A program made the position numbers and the translations under genes. A DNA stretch of 64,000 nucleotides from an uncultured Bacteroidales bacterium (GTDB taxonomy: Bacteria > Bacteroidota > Bacteroidia > Bacteroidales > Paludibacteraceae): contig CACXCA010000017.1 of the NCBI GenBank assembly GCA_902766045.1, forward strand, positions 1 through 64,000, read 5' to 3'. Below are positions 43,705-53,925 of the stretch, one piece after another. The notes beneath the pieces were generated by a model. It searched no databases. It had not been told where the DNA came from and saw only the letters and a program-made list of their open reading frames with translations. The stretch's first letter is position 1, and every line of letters begins with the position of its first letter.

Positions 43705-44151
43705 TTACAATGTGCTTTTGTCTATTGAACGAATGATTTTAAACATAAGATACGACACGCCCCCATATATGAACGGCAAACTGGCATACAAAATCCATTC
43801 CCACGTCGATGTTCTTACCGAATAAGGTTTCCCTCCCCAATTATTACAATACGGAATAAACCAATTCAGGAAAAACAATCCTGCAGTTCCCAAAAAAATG
43901 GCCACATGAGGCTTAATACGAGGAAACTCTATCGTCTTCGTAAATATAAGCAAAGCTATCACTAACAACGCGATCATTAACAACGCAAATAACCATGACA
44001 CACAAAAAATCCAAACCAAAGCACCACTTCCGTCTCCTGACCCCCATCTATAAGCAAAACCAGATGCATATAGTCCCGAGCCCAAACAAGCCGCTGAGAA
44101 AAGACAAAAAATTAAACATTTCACAATCTTCAATAATATAGATCTACGCAT
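43705..44151 (-). CDS. Four-helix membrane protein, paralogue B
   Basis: The 148-residue protein has four hydrophobic segments and the same conserved landmarks as the gene at 43193-43657, notably RWGSGDGSGALVWIF and WILYASLPFIYGGVSYLMFK. It is upstream of its paralogue in the same direction. A TATATTTG -7 box lies on the minus strand at 44181-44188. Function unknown. Confidence 0.72.
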   Translation of the reverse strand: MRRSILLKIVKCLIFCLFSAACLGSGLYASGFAYRWGSGDGSGALVWIFCVSWLFALLMIALLVIALLIFTKTIEFPRIKPHVAIFLGTAGLFFLNWFIPYCNNWGGKPYSVRTSTWEWILYASLPFIYGGVSYLMFKIIRSIDKSTL

Positions 44152-44266
44152 GGCTATCTTATTATCGTTATTAATTGAGACAAATATATAAAAAAGAAAA
44201 TCGAAATAACCTCAAAAGCAATCAAAGATAATTTGAAGCAGAATTGCCTTGATAACCTCTCCCAGT

Positions 44267-44299
44267 ATTGTTTTATACCAAATAATCAAGTAAATTTGC
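44267..44299 (+). promoter_or_regulatory. Probable promoter of the helicase gene
   Basis: ATTG (44267-44270) in place of TTTG, about 21 nt, then TAAATTTG (44292-44299), 17 nt before the start. Confidence 0.5.
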
Positions 44300-44315
44300 A
44301 ACTCATTCTTAGATT

Positions 44316-46703
44316 ATGGAAGAAATACTTAAACAACTGAATGATAGTCAGAAGGAAGCCGTTCTCTACAACGACGGACCATCCCTTGTCGTTGCGGGTG
44401 CAGGATCCGGAAAGACCCGTGTTCTAACCTATAAAATAGCTGCCCTGCTTCAACAGGGCTATCATCCTTATAACATCTTAGCAATAACCTTCACCAACAA
44501 GGCGGCCAACGAAATGAAAAACCGTATTGCCACCCTTACTGGCGAACACACGGCTAAACAGCTCTGGATGGGAACATTCCACTCCATCTTCGCTCGTATC
44601 CTCCGTGTCGATGGCGCGCCCTTAGGTTTCACAAAGGATTATACTATCTATGATACGGATGATAGTAAAAGCAAAATCAAGGCTATCATCAAGGAGTTAG
44701 GTCTCAACGACAAAGATTATTCTGCCAAAAAGGTCTATTCACGTATTTCCAAACTGAAAAACGATTTGATCACCCCCAACGCCTACGATAAAAGGGGGGA
44801 TCTGCATGAGTCTGACCGACGTCAAAACATGCCTCGTTTCAAAGAGATATACAGAACCTACATGAATCAATGTCACCGTGCCAATGCCATGGATTTCGAC
44901 GATATCCTACTATATACAAATGTATTGTTCAGAGACTATCCCGACATCCTAAGCAAATATCAACAATTGTTTCAATTTGTATTGGTGGATGAGTATCAGG
45001 ACACAAACTTTTCTCAGCATCTGATCGTGAAAAAGATTGTGGATACGCACCATAAGCTATGCGTGGTAGGTGATGATGCTCAAAGCATATACTCTTTCAG
45101 AGGGGCAAACATTGAGAACATTCTACGATTCAAAGATGCGTATCCTGAATATAAACTCTTTAAGTTAGAGCAGAACTACCGTTCCACCTCCAACATTGTA
45201 GAGGCTGCCAATAGTCTAATCTCAAAGAATAAAGGACAAATAAAAAAACATATCTTCTCCGAGAAAGATGCAGGAAATAAAATCAAAGTGTTCAGTTCTT
45301 TCTCAGACCAAGAGGAAAGCAATATCGTGGGGAACGTCGTCAGACAACTCAGCAAAGACTATGATTATGAAGACGTTGCTATTCTATATCGAACCAATGC
45401 TCAATCTCGTCTTTTAGAGGAAGCACTTAGAAAACGATCCATTCCATATAAGATACATGGAGGCAAGTCATTCTATCAACGTAAGATTGTTAAAGATATC
45501 CTCACCTATCTTCGTCTCGTCATCAACTCAAATGATGAAGAAGCATTTAAACGGACGATTAAATATCCTCGAAAAGGAATTGGAGACACCACCCTTGATA
45601 AGATAAAAGAGGTAGCTAATCAAGAACAGATCTCTTACTGGGAGGTGATATCAGACCCTGTAGGGTATAATCTTGATTTAGGTGCAACAGCCATCAAAAA
45701 GCTCACTGCCTTCCGTGACAAAATCAACAAGTTCAACGAAGACGCTGCCACCACCGATGCCTACACACTAACCGACTGCATCATCAAAGAGTGTGGTATC
45801 ATGGAAGATCTGAGCAGAGACACCTCCGAAGAAGGAAAAGACAACATGAAACTGATGGAAGAGCTACTCTCCGGCATACATGAGTTCTGCGAATCCAGAA
45901 AAGAAGAAGATGGTATCGAACTAAGCACCATCTCAGACTATCTGCAATCTGTCTCTCTTCTGACAGACCAAGACACAGACAAAGAGGATGATATCCATAA
46001 AGTAACATTGATGACCGTTCATGCCGCCAAGGGATTGGAATTTAAAAACATCATTGTTGTGGGACTGGAAGAGGAACTGTTCCCTTCGGATATGAACCTC
46101 GACTCAGATGCAGGTATCGAAGAGGAACGTAGATTATTCTATGTTGCCATCACCCGTGCAGAAGAAAACTGTTTCATCACCTATGCAAAAAGTCGATTCC
46201 GCAACGGACGAACGATGTACACCTCCCCTAGCCGATTCTTGTCTGATATCGATGCTCAGTATCTTGATTTACCAAACGATTTCAAACTATCCAATTCGGT
46301 TGACAACACGGATTTCGACTTCCAAAAATTCCGTCAAAACGGATTCTCTCATTATGGTTCCAATAATCAGTTCGGTTTCAATAGTCAAAACCGTCCTAGC
46401 TATACTTCGTCAAGGGACGCCTCCCACTTCGCAGGCAACGCCTATGACCGAGATGCTTCACAATCCATAGCAAAGCCAACCAATCTGAAGAAGATTCAAA
46501 CAGCACCCGCCGCCACCTCCAGCAACACAGTGGATTGTGCAGGCGATTTAAAAACAGGTACAAATGTAAAACATGAACGCTTCGGTATCGGTGTCATCAC
46601 AGCCATCGAAACGATGAACAGTGACTACAAGCTGACCATTCAGTTTGAGAACATAGGAGAGAAAAAGATCCTGCTCAAGTATGCTAAATTAGAGATAATA
46701 TAA
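44316..46703 (+). CDS. UvrD/PcrA-family ATP-dependent DNA helicase
   Basis: The 795-residue superfamily 1A helicase has Walker A GAGSGKT (28-34), LAITFTNKAANEMKNRI, the Walker B FVLVDEYQDTN, the DDAQSIYSFRGA motif, LEQNYRSTSNI, TVHAAKGLEFKNIIVVGLEE and FYVAITRAE. The C-terminus (about 665-795) carries a low-complexity Asn/Ser-rich part then a KHERFGIGVI-type Tudor-like end seen in PcrA. It unwinds DNA in repair and replication restart, a housekeeping function. Confidence 0.95.
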   Translation: MEEILKQLNDSQKEAVLYNDGPSLVVAGAGSGKTRVLTYKIAALLQQGYHPYNILAITFTNKAANEMKNRIATLTGEHTAKQLWMGTFHSIFARILRVDGAPLGFTKDYTIYDTDDSKSKIKAIIKELGLNDKDYSAKKVYSRISKLKNDLITPNAYDKRGDLHESDRRQNMPRFKEIYRTYMNQCHRANAMDFDDILLYTNVLFRDYPDILSKYQQLFQFVLVDEYQDTNFSQHLIVKKIVDTHHKLCVVGDDAQSIYSFRGANIENILRFKDAYPEYKLFKLEQNYRSTSNIVEAANSLISKNKGQIKKHIFSEKDAGNKIKVFSSFSDQEESNIVGNVVRQLSKDYDYEDVAILYRTNAQSRLLEEALRKRSIPYKIHGGKSFYQRKIVKDILTYLRLVINSNDEEAFKRTIKYPRKGIGDTTLDKIKEVANQEQISYWEVISDPVGYNLDLGATAIKKLTAFRDKINKFNEDAATTDAYTLTDCIIKECGIMEDLSRDTSEEGKDNMKLMEELLSGIHEFCESRKEEDGIELSTISDYLQSVSLLTDQDTDKEDDIHKVTLMTVHAAKGLEFKNIIVVGLEEELFPSDMNLDSDAGIEEERRLFYVAITRAEENCFITYAKSRFRNGRTMYTSPSRFLSDIDAQYLDLPNDFKLSNSVDNTDFDFQKFRQNGFSHYGSNNQFGFNSQNRPSYTSSRDASHFAGNAYDRDASQSIAKPTNLKKIQTAPAATSSNTVDCAGDLKTGTNVKHERFGIGVITAIETMNSDYKLTIQFENIGEKKILLKYAKLEII

Positions 46704-46714
46704 CACACGAAGCA

Positions 46715-47992
46715 TCACTCTTTCTTTCCAGCTATCACCTCATAATACTCTTCTTTACGGAAGTATTGCTGTGCCACAGCCAGCAAGTCCTGACTTGTGA
46801 CGGTCTGGATGGTCTTCAGTTTCTCGCCATAGAAATCACTGACGACTTCATGTTCCAATGTCAGTCCGATATAAGCATCGACAATAGAGAATGAGCCATC
46901 GACAGAGCGAAGCATATCGCCCAGCAGATAGTTTTTCACCGTGTTCAGTTCCTCCTCAGGAACGAGTTCTTCACACAAACGATCCATCTCCTTATAGAGT
47001 TCGACCAACAGCGGTTGCACATATTGAGTAGCTGTTTGGGTCGCCACAACAGCCAATACACCTTTTGAGCTACGACGCAACGCTGAATTTATACCATAGG
47101 TATAGCCTTTCTCTTCTCGAATATTCGTCATCAATCGGCTTCCGAAATAGCCACCCAGCACAGTATTCAGAATAGACACCTTATGAAAATCAGGATGAGA
47201 AAGAGGAAATAATCTCTTTCCTACAAACACAGCAGACTGCACACTATTCGCCTTCTCAATATACAACTTACGATCCGCACTTGGATACTCTACGTAAGGA
47301 GTCAATGGCAAGCGAGCCTCTTTGTTCCTCTTTAACTGTCCGAAACACGCATCCAATTCTTTTCTAACTGCCGACGACGCATTTCCTGAGAGGAAGAACG
47401 TGCAATAATCAATGGAGCAATAGGTAGCATAGAAATTACGAATATCATCCAATTCAATTCGATCATAATCAGCACATTGAGGAGCCTTACCCAATGTACC
47501 TTCCGCACCATAGATACAACGTTTCAGTCCTCGGTGAGCCATGGTTGTCACCTTGCTTTCGTTCAGTTCAAAACTCTGTTTCTCCGACTTCCTCAACAAT
47601 TCGAACTCTTCCTCCGGGAAAGTAGGTTCAAAAAGTATCTCTCGGAACAACGGCAGCAACACTGTCAGGTGTTTAGGCAAAGTAAGAAGCGTAAAGACCG
47701 TATGACACTCCATTGTACTGGAAAGGAATGAAGCACCATAGAAATCCAGCAGTTCAGCGATTTCTTTGGAGGTATGCTGAAGCGTACCTTCCCGCTGCAA
47801 CCTATGAGTGAAAGACGCAACGAAGAACTTAGCCTGTTGCAACGTTCCAGCCTCAATCACACAATCCACACGGACCATCTCTTCCGGTCCATAAGGAATG
47901 ACATAATAAGGCGTTTCATTTGAGAGCATACACTTCTCCATTTTAGGGAAGACATACTCTTCGATAGGATGTATCACTGGAATTTGTATCAT
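46715..47992 (-). CDS. M16-like peptidase lacking the zinc-site motif
   Basis: The 425-residue protein has the M16 (pitrilysin) fold: N-terminal strand-helix pattern, HRLQREGT where active members have HxxEH, a LDFYGASF segment, and a C-terminal half with GGYFGSRLMTNIREEKGYTYGI. The active-site Glu is Gln and the second His is Arg, so catalysis is probably lost, as in the non-catalytic partner subunits of paired M16 proteases. kdsB lies 82 nt upstream in the same direction, with no evident functional link. Confidence 0.83.
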   Translation of the reverse strand: MIQIPVIHPIEEYVFPKMEKCMLSNETPYYVIPYGPEEMVRVDCVIEAGTLQQAKFFVASFTHRLQREGTLQHTSKEIAELLDFYGASFLSSTMECHTVFTLLTLPKHLTVLLPLFREILFEPTFPEEEFELLRKSEKQSFELNESKVTTMAHRGLKRCIYGAEGTLGKAPQCADYDRIELDDIRNFYATYCSIDYCTFFLSGNASSAVRKELDACFGQLKRNKEARLPLTPYVEYPSADRKLYIEKANSVQSAVFVGKRLFPLSHPDFHKVSILNTVLGGYFGSRLMTNIREEKGYTYGINSALRRSSKGVLAVVATQTATQYVQPLLVELYKEMDRLCEELVPEEELNTVKNYLLGDMLRSVDGSFSIVDAYIGLTLEHEVVSDFYGEKLKTIQTVTSQDLLAVAQQYFRKEEYYEVIAGKKE

Positions 47993-48074
47993 CGACGTAC
48001 TTTATTTAGGTGGGTTCTATGAGTAGCAACCCAAATTCATGCTAACTAATGTTTAAATGATGCGTTCACAGAAC

Positions 48075-48839
48075 TCAGTTTGGGATTTTCTTCAAGAACT
48101 CTTCAGCCGCTTTTAAATCTTCCGGCGTATCGATTCCAATGGTTTCCACCTCAGTGAGTCCCACCTTGATCTTATATCCATTCTCAATCCAACGCAATTG
48201 TTCCAACGACTCGGCCAACTCCAGTGAAGACTGAGGCAGCTGAGTAATCGTTTTCAACACATCACCCCGATAAGCATATAATCCAATATGTTTGTAATAC
48301 GTATGCTGATGAATCCATTCAGACTGATCGATACCTCTCAAATAAGGGATAACATTTCGACTGAAATAGATGGCCTCCCCCTTCTTATTCAACAGCACCT
48401 TAGGTGAATTAGGATTGAACAAAGCCTGCGTACCATCAGACGGTTTAAACGGCTTCACCAACGTTGCCAACTCTGTTGAAGGATCATCGAAACATTTACA
48501 TACCGTTTCAATCTGAGACAATTGGATAAAAGGCTCATCCCCTTGGATATTCACCACCACAGATTTACCCTCTCCCACTTTCTGATAGGCTTCATAGCAA
48601 CGATCTGTACCACTCTTATGCTTGTCCGATGTCATGACCACCTTGCCACCGAAAGCAACCACCGCATCATAGATTCGTTGATCATCCGTAGCAACATATA
48701 CCGTAGGCAATACTTTCGACACCTGCTCATAGACACGTTGAATCATACTTTTGCCCCCAATCAACTGCAACGGTTTCCCTGGGAAACGCGTAGAAGCATA
48801 TCGTGCAGGAATAATCCCAATAAACTTATCGTACATCAT
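48075..48839 (-). CDS. kdsB: 3-deoxy-manno-octulosonate cytidylyltransferase
   Basis: The 254-residue enzyme makes CMP-Kdo for lipid A-core synthesis in the cytosol. It opens FIGIIPARYASTRFPGKPL and has GGKVVMTSDKHKSGTDR, VNIQGDEPFI and ATLVKPF. A second in-frame ATG at residue 2 is an equally good start. Two -7 boxes (48896-48903, 48905-48912) precede it on the minus strand. Its presence is consistent with a lipid A-Kdo outer membrane. Confidence 0.95.
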   Translation of the reverse strand: MMYDKFIGIIPARYASTRFPGKPLQLIGGKSMIQRVYEQVSKVLPTVYVATDDQRIYDAVVAFGGKVVMTSDKHKSGTDRCYEAYQKVGEGKSVVVNIQGDEPFIQLSQIETVCKCFDDPSTELATLVKPFKPSDGTQALFNPNSPKVLLNKKGEAIYFSRNVIPYLRGIDQSEWIHQHTYYKHIGLYAYRGDVLKTITQLPQSSLELAESLEQLRWIENGYKIKVGLTEVETIGIDTPEDLKAAEEFLKKIPN

Positions 48840-48895
48840 ATCTGTTTAATTCATTTTAATTGAAGAATCAGCAAGGTTGCAACAACCCTACTATG

Positions 48896-48912
48896 CAAAA
48901 TTAGCAAATTTA
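48896..48912 (-). promoter_or_regulatory. Two overlapping-spaced -7 boxes upstream of kdsB
   Basis: Minus-strand TAATTTTG (48896-48903) and TAAATTTG (48905-48912). No clear -33 is seen, so two alternative starts are possible. Confidence 0.45.
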
Positions 48913-48971
48913 CATTGATATAAAAAGTTTAATTCGGCAGGAGTTTTTCATCACAAAGCAAGAGAGAGCTA

Positions 48972-49003
48972 TTTGCGCAAAAAAATTATTATCAATACCT
49001 TTG
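48972..49003 (+). promoter_or_regulatory. Promoter of the rRNA methyltransferase gene
   Basis: TTTG (48972-48975), 20-nt spacer, TACCTTTG (48996-49003). Confidence 0.65.
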
Positions 49004-49061
49004 CAGCCGAATTATTATTTAAACGGTGAATTTATAGAAAATCACCTTAATACATTGAATC

Positions 49062-50438
49062 ATGCTTCAACTGCCATCCGACTTTGTACAACAGATGATC
49101 TCTCTTTTGGGAGAAGAGGAATACAACAACTTTCTACAAGCCATTCAAGAAGAACGGATCACCAGCATTCGTACGAATCCGCATAAAATAAGCACTTCCT
49201 GTTCTGGACTTGAGCAGGTTCCTTGGAGCCGTAACGGATACTACCTATCCGAGCGTCCTATCTTCACCATGGATCCACTGTTTCATGCCGGATGTTACTA
49301 TGCACAAGAAGCCTCTTCCATGTTTGTCGAGCAAGCGATTCAGCAGCATTGGGATAAATTAGAGAGTTCAGAGCCCCTATTCTTAGACCTCTGTGCAGCG
49401 CCAGGAGGCAAATCAACATTACTGGCCACACTACTTAATGGGAAGGGATGGTTAGTGTGCAACGAAGTGATGAAATCACGAATAGGTGTTCTTGATGAAA
49501 ACATTACCAAATGGGGAGTACCGAACGTCACAGTAACCAACAACGATCCCAAAGAGTTCGGACAACTAAACGGATTATTTGATCTGATACTGATTGATGC
49601 ACCATGCTCCGGCGAAGGAATGTTCCGCAAAGATGACAAAGCCATCGAAGATTGGTCTCTCGATAACGTGAAGCTATGCAGTGAACGTCAGAAACGAATT
49701 GTTGCAGATGTCTTCCCCGCACTTAAAGAAGGAGGATTACTCATCTATAGCACCTGCACCTACAATGTAGAAGAAGACGAAAAGAATGTACAATGGATAG
49801 CCGACCAGCTAGGAGCCAACATATTGGAGATTCAAACGGCTGAGGAGTGGAACATCACCTCCTCCGGCATAGGATATCATTTCTTTCCGCACAAAACAAA
49901 AGGAGAAGGCTTTTACCTTGCCATCTTACAAAAAACAGCAGAAGAAGAAATGGTTCGAATCAAGACTCCGAAACAGATGCCGATGGCAACAAAAGTCATC
50001 AGCGAGAGCTGTAAAAACTGGCTGACCTCAACAGACAACATATTTCTGATGGAGAAAGACAAGGTGGTCGTCTATCCTTCAGACTGGACAGACACAGCGC
50101 TGTTCCTCAAACAAAACTTACACGTCATACACAACGGACTCACCATAGGAACTGTAAAAGGGAAAGACATAGTGCCAGACACAACATTAGCTCTCTCCTG
50201 GCTTCTCAATACAGAAGGTTTCAGCCTATATAACTGTTCATGGGAGGAAGCCATTCAATTCTTGAAGAAAGAAAATCTCACGCTGAACGGTGTAGAGAAA
50301 GGCTTCGTACTCTTCTGTTTCAAAGGTGCTCCTTTAGGTTTTGGGAAAAACATCGGCAATCGATGCAACAATCTATACCCATCCGAATGGCACATCAGAA
50401 TGGAATCCGCCCTTGATAAATACAGTGAGATACTTTAG
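49062..50438 (+). CDS. 16S rRNA m5C methyltransferase, RsmF/NOL1-NOP2-sun family
   Basis: The 458-residue protein has a small N-terminal domain with SIRTNPHK, then a SAM-binding methyltransferase domain: LDLCAAPGGKSTLLATLL (motif I), the two catalytic cysteines in DAPCSGEGMFRKD and STCTYNVEEDE, and a C-terminal domain (about 300-458) like the RsmF PUA-like extension with GKDIVPDTTLALS and FKGAPLGFGKNIG. It methylates cytosine C5 in 16S rRNA; the exact site is not certain from the sequence, although architecture fits RsmF. Confidence 0.92.
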   Translation: MLQLPSDFVQQMISLLGEEEYNNFLQAIQEERITSIRTNPHKISTSCSGLEQVPWSRNGYYLSERPIFTMDPLFHAGCYYAQEASSMFVEQAIQQHWDKLESSEPLFLDLCAAPGGKSTLLATLLNGKGWLVCNEVMKSRIGVLDENITKWGVPNVTVTNNDPKEFGQLNGLFDLILIDAPCSGEGMFRKDDKAIEDWSLDNVKLCSERQKRIVADVFPALKEGGLLIYSTCTYNVEEDEKNVQWIADQLGANILEIQTAEEWNITSSGIGYHFFPHKTKGEGFYLAILQKTAEEEMVRIKTPKQMPMATKVISESCKNWLTSTDNIFLMEKDKVVVYPSDWTDTALFLKQNLHVIHNGLTIGTVKGKDIVPDTTLALSWLLNTEGFSLYNCSWEEAIQFLKKENLTLNGVEKGFVLFCFKGAPLGFGKNIGNRCNNLYPSEWHIRMESALDKYSEIL

Positions 50439-50463
50439 TTGCAAGCTGAAGGTGAGCAAGGCA

Positions 50464-51288
50464 TTACGCCTCCTCTTTCAGCATATAATCCTCGACTACC
50501 AACGCTACACCCTCCTCATCATTAGTAAGGGTTACGAGGTCGGCCACAGCCTTCACCTCTGGTTGTGCATTACACATAGCAACACCCAATCCGGCAAATT
50601 CAATCATAGAACGATCATTAAAGCCATCCCCACAAGCAATCATCTCCTCTCTCGTCATCTTCAGATGTTTCAATAACTTATTCAAGGAATAAGCCTTATC
50701 AATATTCTGAGGCATGATTTCCAAGAAGAAAGGTTCTGATCGAAATACATTCAACCGATCTCCTAGTTTTTTCTTCAATCGTTCTTCCTCCTTCACCAAA
50801 ATCTCAGGATCCCCCACCATTAAGCACTTGGTGACAGGCGAACGAAGCGTATCAACGAAATCATCCACCTTAACCACCTTCATGTGGTTGAGGAAAGCCT
50901 CATAGTCAATATACTTAGCCTCAGGAGTCTCCGTCACAATCGCATCATCCAGATAAGACACGATAGCAACACCCGCCTTTTTAGCCTCCTCATATAGAAC
51001 AGGAATCACACCATCAGGCAACACTTTTTCAAAAATCACCTCCTTCGTTTGATAATTTGTAATCACACCTCCGTTAAACGAAAGGACATAGCCGCCGAAA
51101 CGATCTAATTCAAGTTCGTTTGCCACATGAGTGATGCCCGGCGAAGGTCTGCCTGAAGCCAGTGCCACAATCGCACCTTTTTCCTGCGCTTTTAGAATAG
51201 CGGATTTCGTACGAGGAGGGATCTCTTTCTTTGAATTAGTAAGTGTCCCATCAATGTCAAGCACTAAGATTTTATATTTAAGAGACAT
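50464..51288 (-). CDS. Cof-type HAD-superfamily phosphatase
   Basis: The 274-residue protein shows the HAD signature LVLDIDGTLTNS with nucleophile Asp11 and Asp13, an ASGRP motif II (GAIVALASGRPSPG), Lys-containing AYSLNKLLKHL and motif IV GDGFNDRSMIEFAG. The type IIB cap in the middle matches Cof/YbiV-type sugar phosphatases. Substrate is unknown. It lies 63 nt after the membrane protein gene at 51352-52131 and may share its transcript. Confidence 0.9.
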   Translation of the reverse strand: MSLKYKILVLDIDGTLTNSKKEIPPRTKSAILKAQEKGAIVALASGRPSPGITHVANELELDRFGGYVLSFNGGVITNYQTKEVIFEKVLPDGVIPVLYEEAKKAGVAIVSYLDDAIVTETPEAKYIDYEAFLNHMKVVKVDDFVDTLRSPVTKCLMVGDPEILVKEEERLKKKLGDRLNVFRSEPFFLEIMPQNIDKAYSLNKLLKHLKMTREEMIACGDGFNDRSMIEFAGLGVAMCNAQPEVKAVADLVTLTNDEEGVALVVEDYMLKEEA

Positions 51289-51351
51289 ATTGAATTTTGA
51301 ATTAAAAACGTGTAAACAAATAAATCAATCAACCACACCATGAGAAGATGA

Positions 51352-52131
51352 TCACATCTCCTCCATCACACAATCGATAGGATCCTTCCCCACCTCAGCC
51401 ACATGTGTGAGATGACGTTCCAGTCGATTCGTCATTGGCAAGAACAACCACAAAGAGATCAAGCCAGAGATAAGTGCGCAGGTCAAAGGAACCAACATAT
51501 TCATCGCACTCATCACCATATCCTTTGTCAGAACGATTCCAAACCATTTAGCAATCTGTTTCAGTACATTATAGATCATCAGTTTAGTCATCATACGAAC
51601 CGCAAAACGTTGAATCGCCTGTTTGACAGCAATTCCAGCTGCAGATTTTGCCATTCGCATCATCTGATGTTTCCCAATCATGATTGTTGAGATCAACAAG
51701 AGCATCCAATTGGCAGAATCCTCCAATCCATCATCCGAAGAAGACAAGTTATGACAGCCATATAAATAAAGGAGCTTTTGAAGAATCAAAAACACAATCA
51801 ATTGAAACTGAATAAAATCAAATATAATACATAGATACATCAGCCAACCCGACTGAGGCAAGGCAGCGACAAACGAAAGAGCTGTCACCCAAAACGCATG
51901 AATCAACACCTCACGGTGAGCCAACTTTTTCACCTCCTCCATCGAAAGGACAGACAATGGGCGTTCCTTCAAGATCAGTTCCATCTGTTCTGGTGTCAAT
52001 TTTTCCGCAAATAGTTTCCGCAAATAGTTTTCCTTATTCACCTTTACGAAGGGGATACACAAAGCCCATCGCATAGCTGAATCATAAGCAGACATCAACT
52101 TATTGTAAATATTTGAGAACCAATTGAACAC
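51352..52131 (-). CDS. Membrane protein of unknown function (possibly EcsC-like)
   Basis: The 259-residue protein has an N-terminal amphipathic region (LRKLFAEKLTPEQMELILKERP) and at least three hydrophobic segments (about 78-98, 100-125, 205-230), plus a helical, Lys/Met-rich middle (QMMRMAKSAAGIAVKQAIQRFAVRMMTKL). The alternating helix-rich composition recalls EcsC-type proteins but no diagnostic motif is visible. It follows cysS after a terminator hairpin and precedes the HAD phosphatase. Confidence 0.65.
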   Translation of the reverse strand: MFNWFSNIYNKLMSAYDSAMRWALCIPFVKVNKENYLRKLFAEKLTPEQMELILKERPLSVLSMEEVKKLAHREVLIHAFWVTALSFVAALPQSGWLMYLCIIFDFIQFQLIVFLILQKLLYLYGCHNLSSSDDGLEDSANWMLLLISTIMIGKHQMMRMAKSAAGIAVKQAIQRFAVRMMTKLMIYNVLKQIAKWFGIVLTKDMVMSAMNMLVPLTCALISGLISLWLFLPMTNRLERHLTHVAEVGKDPIDCVMEEM

Positions 52132-52158
52132 AGGAGGTAAGTATGGATGATTAAAATC

Positions 52159-52190
52159 AAGGAAGCGACCGACTGCTCAATCGCTTCCTT
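52159..52190 (-). terminator. Terminator of cysS
   Basis: AAGGAAGCGA (52159-52168) pairs perfectly with TCGCTTCCTT (52181-52190); the minus-strand tail reads TTGATTTT. Confidence 0.7.
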
Positions 52191-52212
52191 TGATAAAACT
52201 TATACGAAAAGG

Positions 52213-53679
52213 TTATAAAGACCACTCATAACCATCTTTTGTGTCTTTGATATTAAATCCGAGTGCGGTCAACTCATTTCGGATCTTATCACTCGTTGCC
52301 CAATCCTTGTTTGCCTTAGCCTGTTTGCGGATTTCCAACAACAGATCCACTGCACCTTTATAGGCATCATACTGATTATTCGTATCCGCCTCCAAGCGAA
52401 GACCTAAGATATCAATCAGATAAGTTTTGAATACAGACTTCAGTTCCTCCAGATCAGCAGCTGAAATAGAACCCTTACCATCCGTCACCGTATTGATTGC
52501 TTTAGCTGCTTCGAAGAAGTATGAGATAACAATTGGTGTATTCAAATCATCATTCATCGCCTCCTCACATTTTTCACGAAGGCCAGCCACATCTACTGTC
52601 GAAGTAGCAGAAGGCACAATTCGTTGCAAACGGGCATAAGCATCAACCAACTTATTCAAACCTTTTTCTGAAGCCTGAAGAGCCTCGTTACTGAAATCGA
52701 CCGTACTACGATAATGCGCCTGCAAGATAAAGAAGCGGATGGTCATAGGAGAATAAGCCTGTTCCAACATCGGATGACTTCCCGTGAAGAATTCATCCAA
52801 CGTAATGAAGTTACCCAATGATTTACCCATCTTCTTTCCGTTGATGGTGATCATATTATTATGCAACCAATAATGTACGGTTTCATGGCCCAATGCAGCC
52901 GTAGATTGAGCGATTTCACACTCATGATGAGGGAAAACCAAATCCATTCCACCACCATGAATATCGAACTCTTCACCCAAATATTTCGTACCCATAGCAG
53001 AGCACTCCATGTGCCATCCTGGGAAGCCGTCGCTCCAAGGAGAAGGCCATCTCATGATATGTTCAGGCTGAGCTTTTTTCCACAAAGCAAAATCCAGAGA
53101 GCACTGTTTTTCCTCCTGACCATCTAACTCACGCGTCGTAGCAAGAAGATCATCGATATTACGTCCCGAAAGTTTACCATAGTGATGCGTTTTATTATAC
53201 TTACGAACATCAAAATAGATAGACCCCTGACTCTCATACGCATAACCAGCTTCCAAGATTTTTTTCACAAAATCGATCTGTTCAATAATATGTCCAGAAG
53301 CATGAGGTTCAATACTTGGAGGAAGCACATTCAACGCCTCCATCGCCTTATGGTATCTATTCAGATAATATTGTACCACCTCCATTGGTTCCTTCTGTTC
53401 CAAACGAGCCTTCTTTGCAATCTTATCCTCTCCTTCATCCGCGTCATGTTCCAAATGTCCCACATCCGTGATATTTCTCACATAACGAACCTTATATCCT
53501 AGATGAGATAAGTAACGAAACAAAACATCAAACGTAATTGCAGGACGAGCATGACCTAAGTGACCATCCCCATATACTGTAGGTCCGCACACATACATAC
53601 CTACATAAGGAGACTTCAACGGCACGAACAATTCCTTGCAACGACTCAACGTATTATACACTAACAATTTGTGTTCCAT
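52213..53679 (-). CDS. cysS: Cysteinyl-tRNA synthetase
   Basis: The 488-residue class I synthetase has the HIGH-type motif [15 protein letters not shown] (about 31-45), the zinc-binding Cys and His residues, [22 protein letters not shown] and KMSKS as KMGKSLGN. It charges tRNA-Cys and is essential. It has a strong minus-strand promoter (53722-53751) and ends at a terminator. Confidence 0.97.
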   Translation of the reverse strand: MEHKLLVYNTLSRCKELFVPLKSPYVGMYVCGPTVYGDGHLGHARPAITFDVLFRYLSHLGYKVRYVRNITDVGHLEHDADEGEDKIAKKARLEQKEPMEVVQYYLNRYHKAMEALNVLPPSIEPHASGHIIEQIDFVKKILEAGYAYESQGSIYFDVRKYNKTHHYGKLSGRNIDDLLATTRELDGQEEKQCSLDFALWKKAQPEHIMRWPSPWSDGFPGWHMECSAMGTKYLGEEFDIHGGGMDLVFPHHECEIAQSTAALGHETVHYWLHNNMITINGKKMGKSLGNFITLDEFFTGSHPMLEQAYSPMTIRFFILQAHYRSTVDFSNEALQASEKGLNKLVDAYARLQRIVPSATSTVDVAGLREKCEEAMNDDLNTPIVISYFFEAAKAINTVTDGKGSISAADLEELKSVFKTYLIDILGLRLEADTNNQYDAYKGAVDLLLEIRKQAKANKDWATSDKIRNELTALGFNIKDTKDGYEWSL

Positions 53680-53721
53680 CCAATTAAATATATTTTATAT
53701 CTGTTTCTACAAAAATTCTTG

Positions 53722-53751
53722 CAAATTTACAAAATCCTTATCTTTATCAAA
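53722..53751 (-). promoter_or_regulatory. Promoter of cysS
   Basis: Minus-strand TAAATTTG (53722-53729), 18-nt spacer, TTTG (53748-53751). Confidence 0.7.
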
Positions 53752-53857
53752 AGAAAACGAATCATTTTCCCTCATCATTTTCGAAATAGATTTTCAAAAA
53801 GATATGTTAATAATTATCTTTTTTTCAACACAATAGTAAAAATACATAGACTTTCAC

Positions 53858-53865
53858 TATTTTTG
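53858..53865 (+). promoter_or_regulatory. -7 box of the NlpC-like gene
   Basis: TATTTTTG on the plus strand, 61 nt upstream of the start at 53926. Confidence 0.45.
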
Positions 53866-53925
53866 CACCGAATTAACGGAAAGATAATTTCCACACGTAG
53901 AATTTAATTTAAAGGGAAAGGTAAA

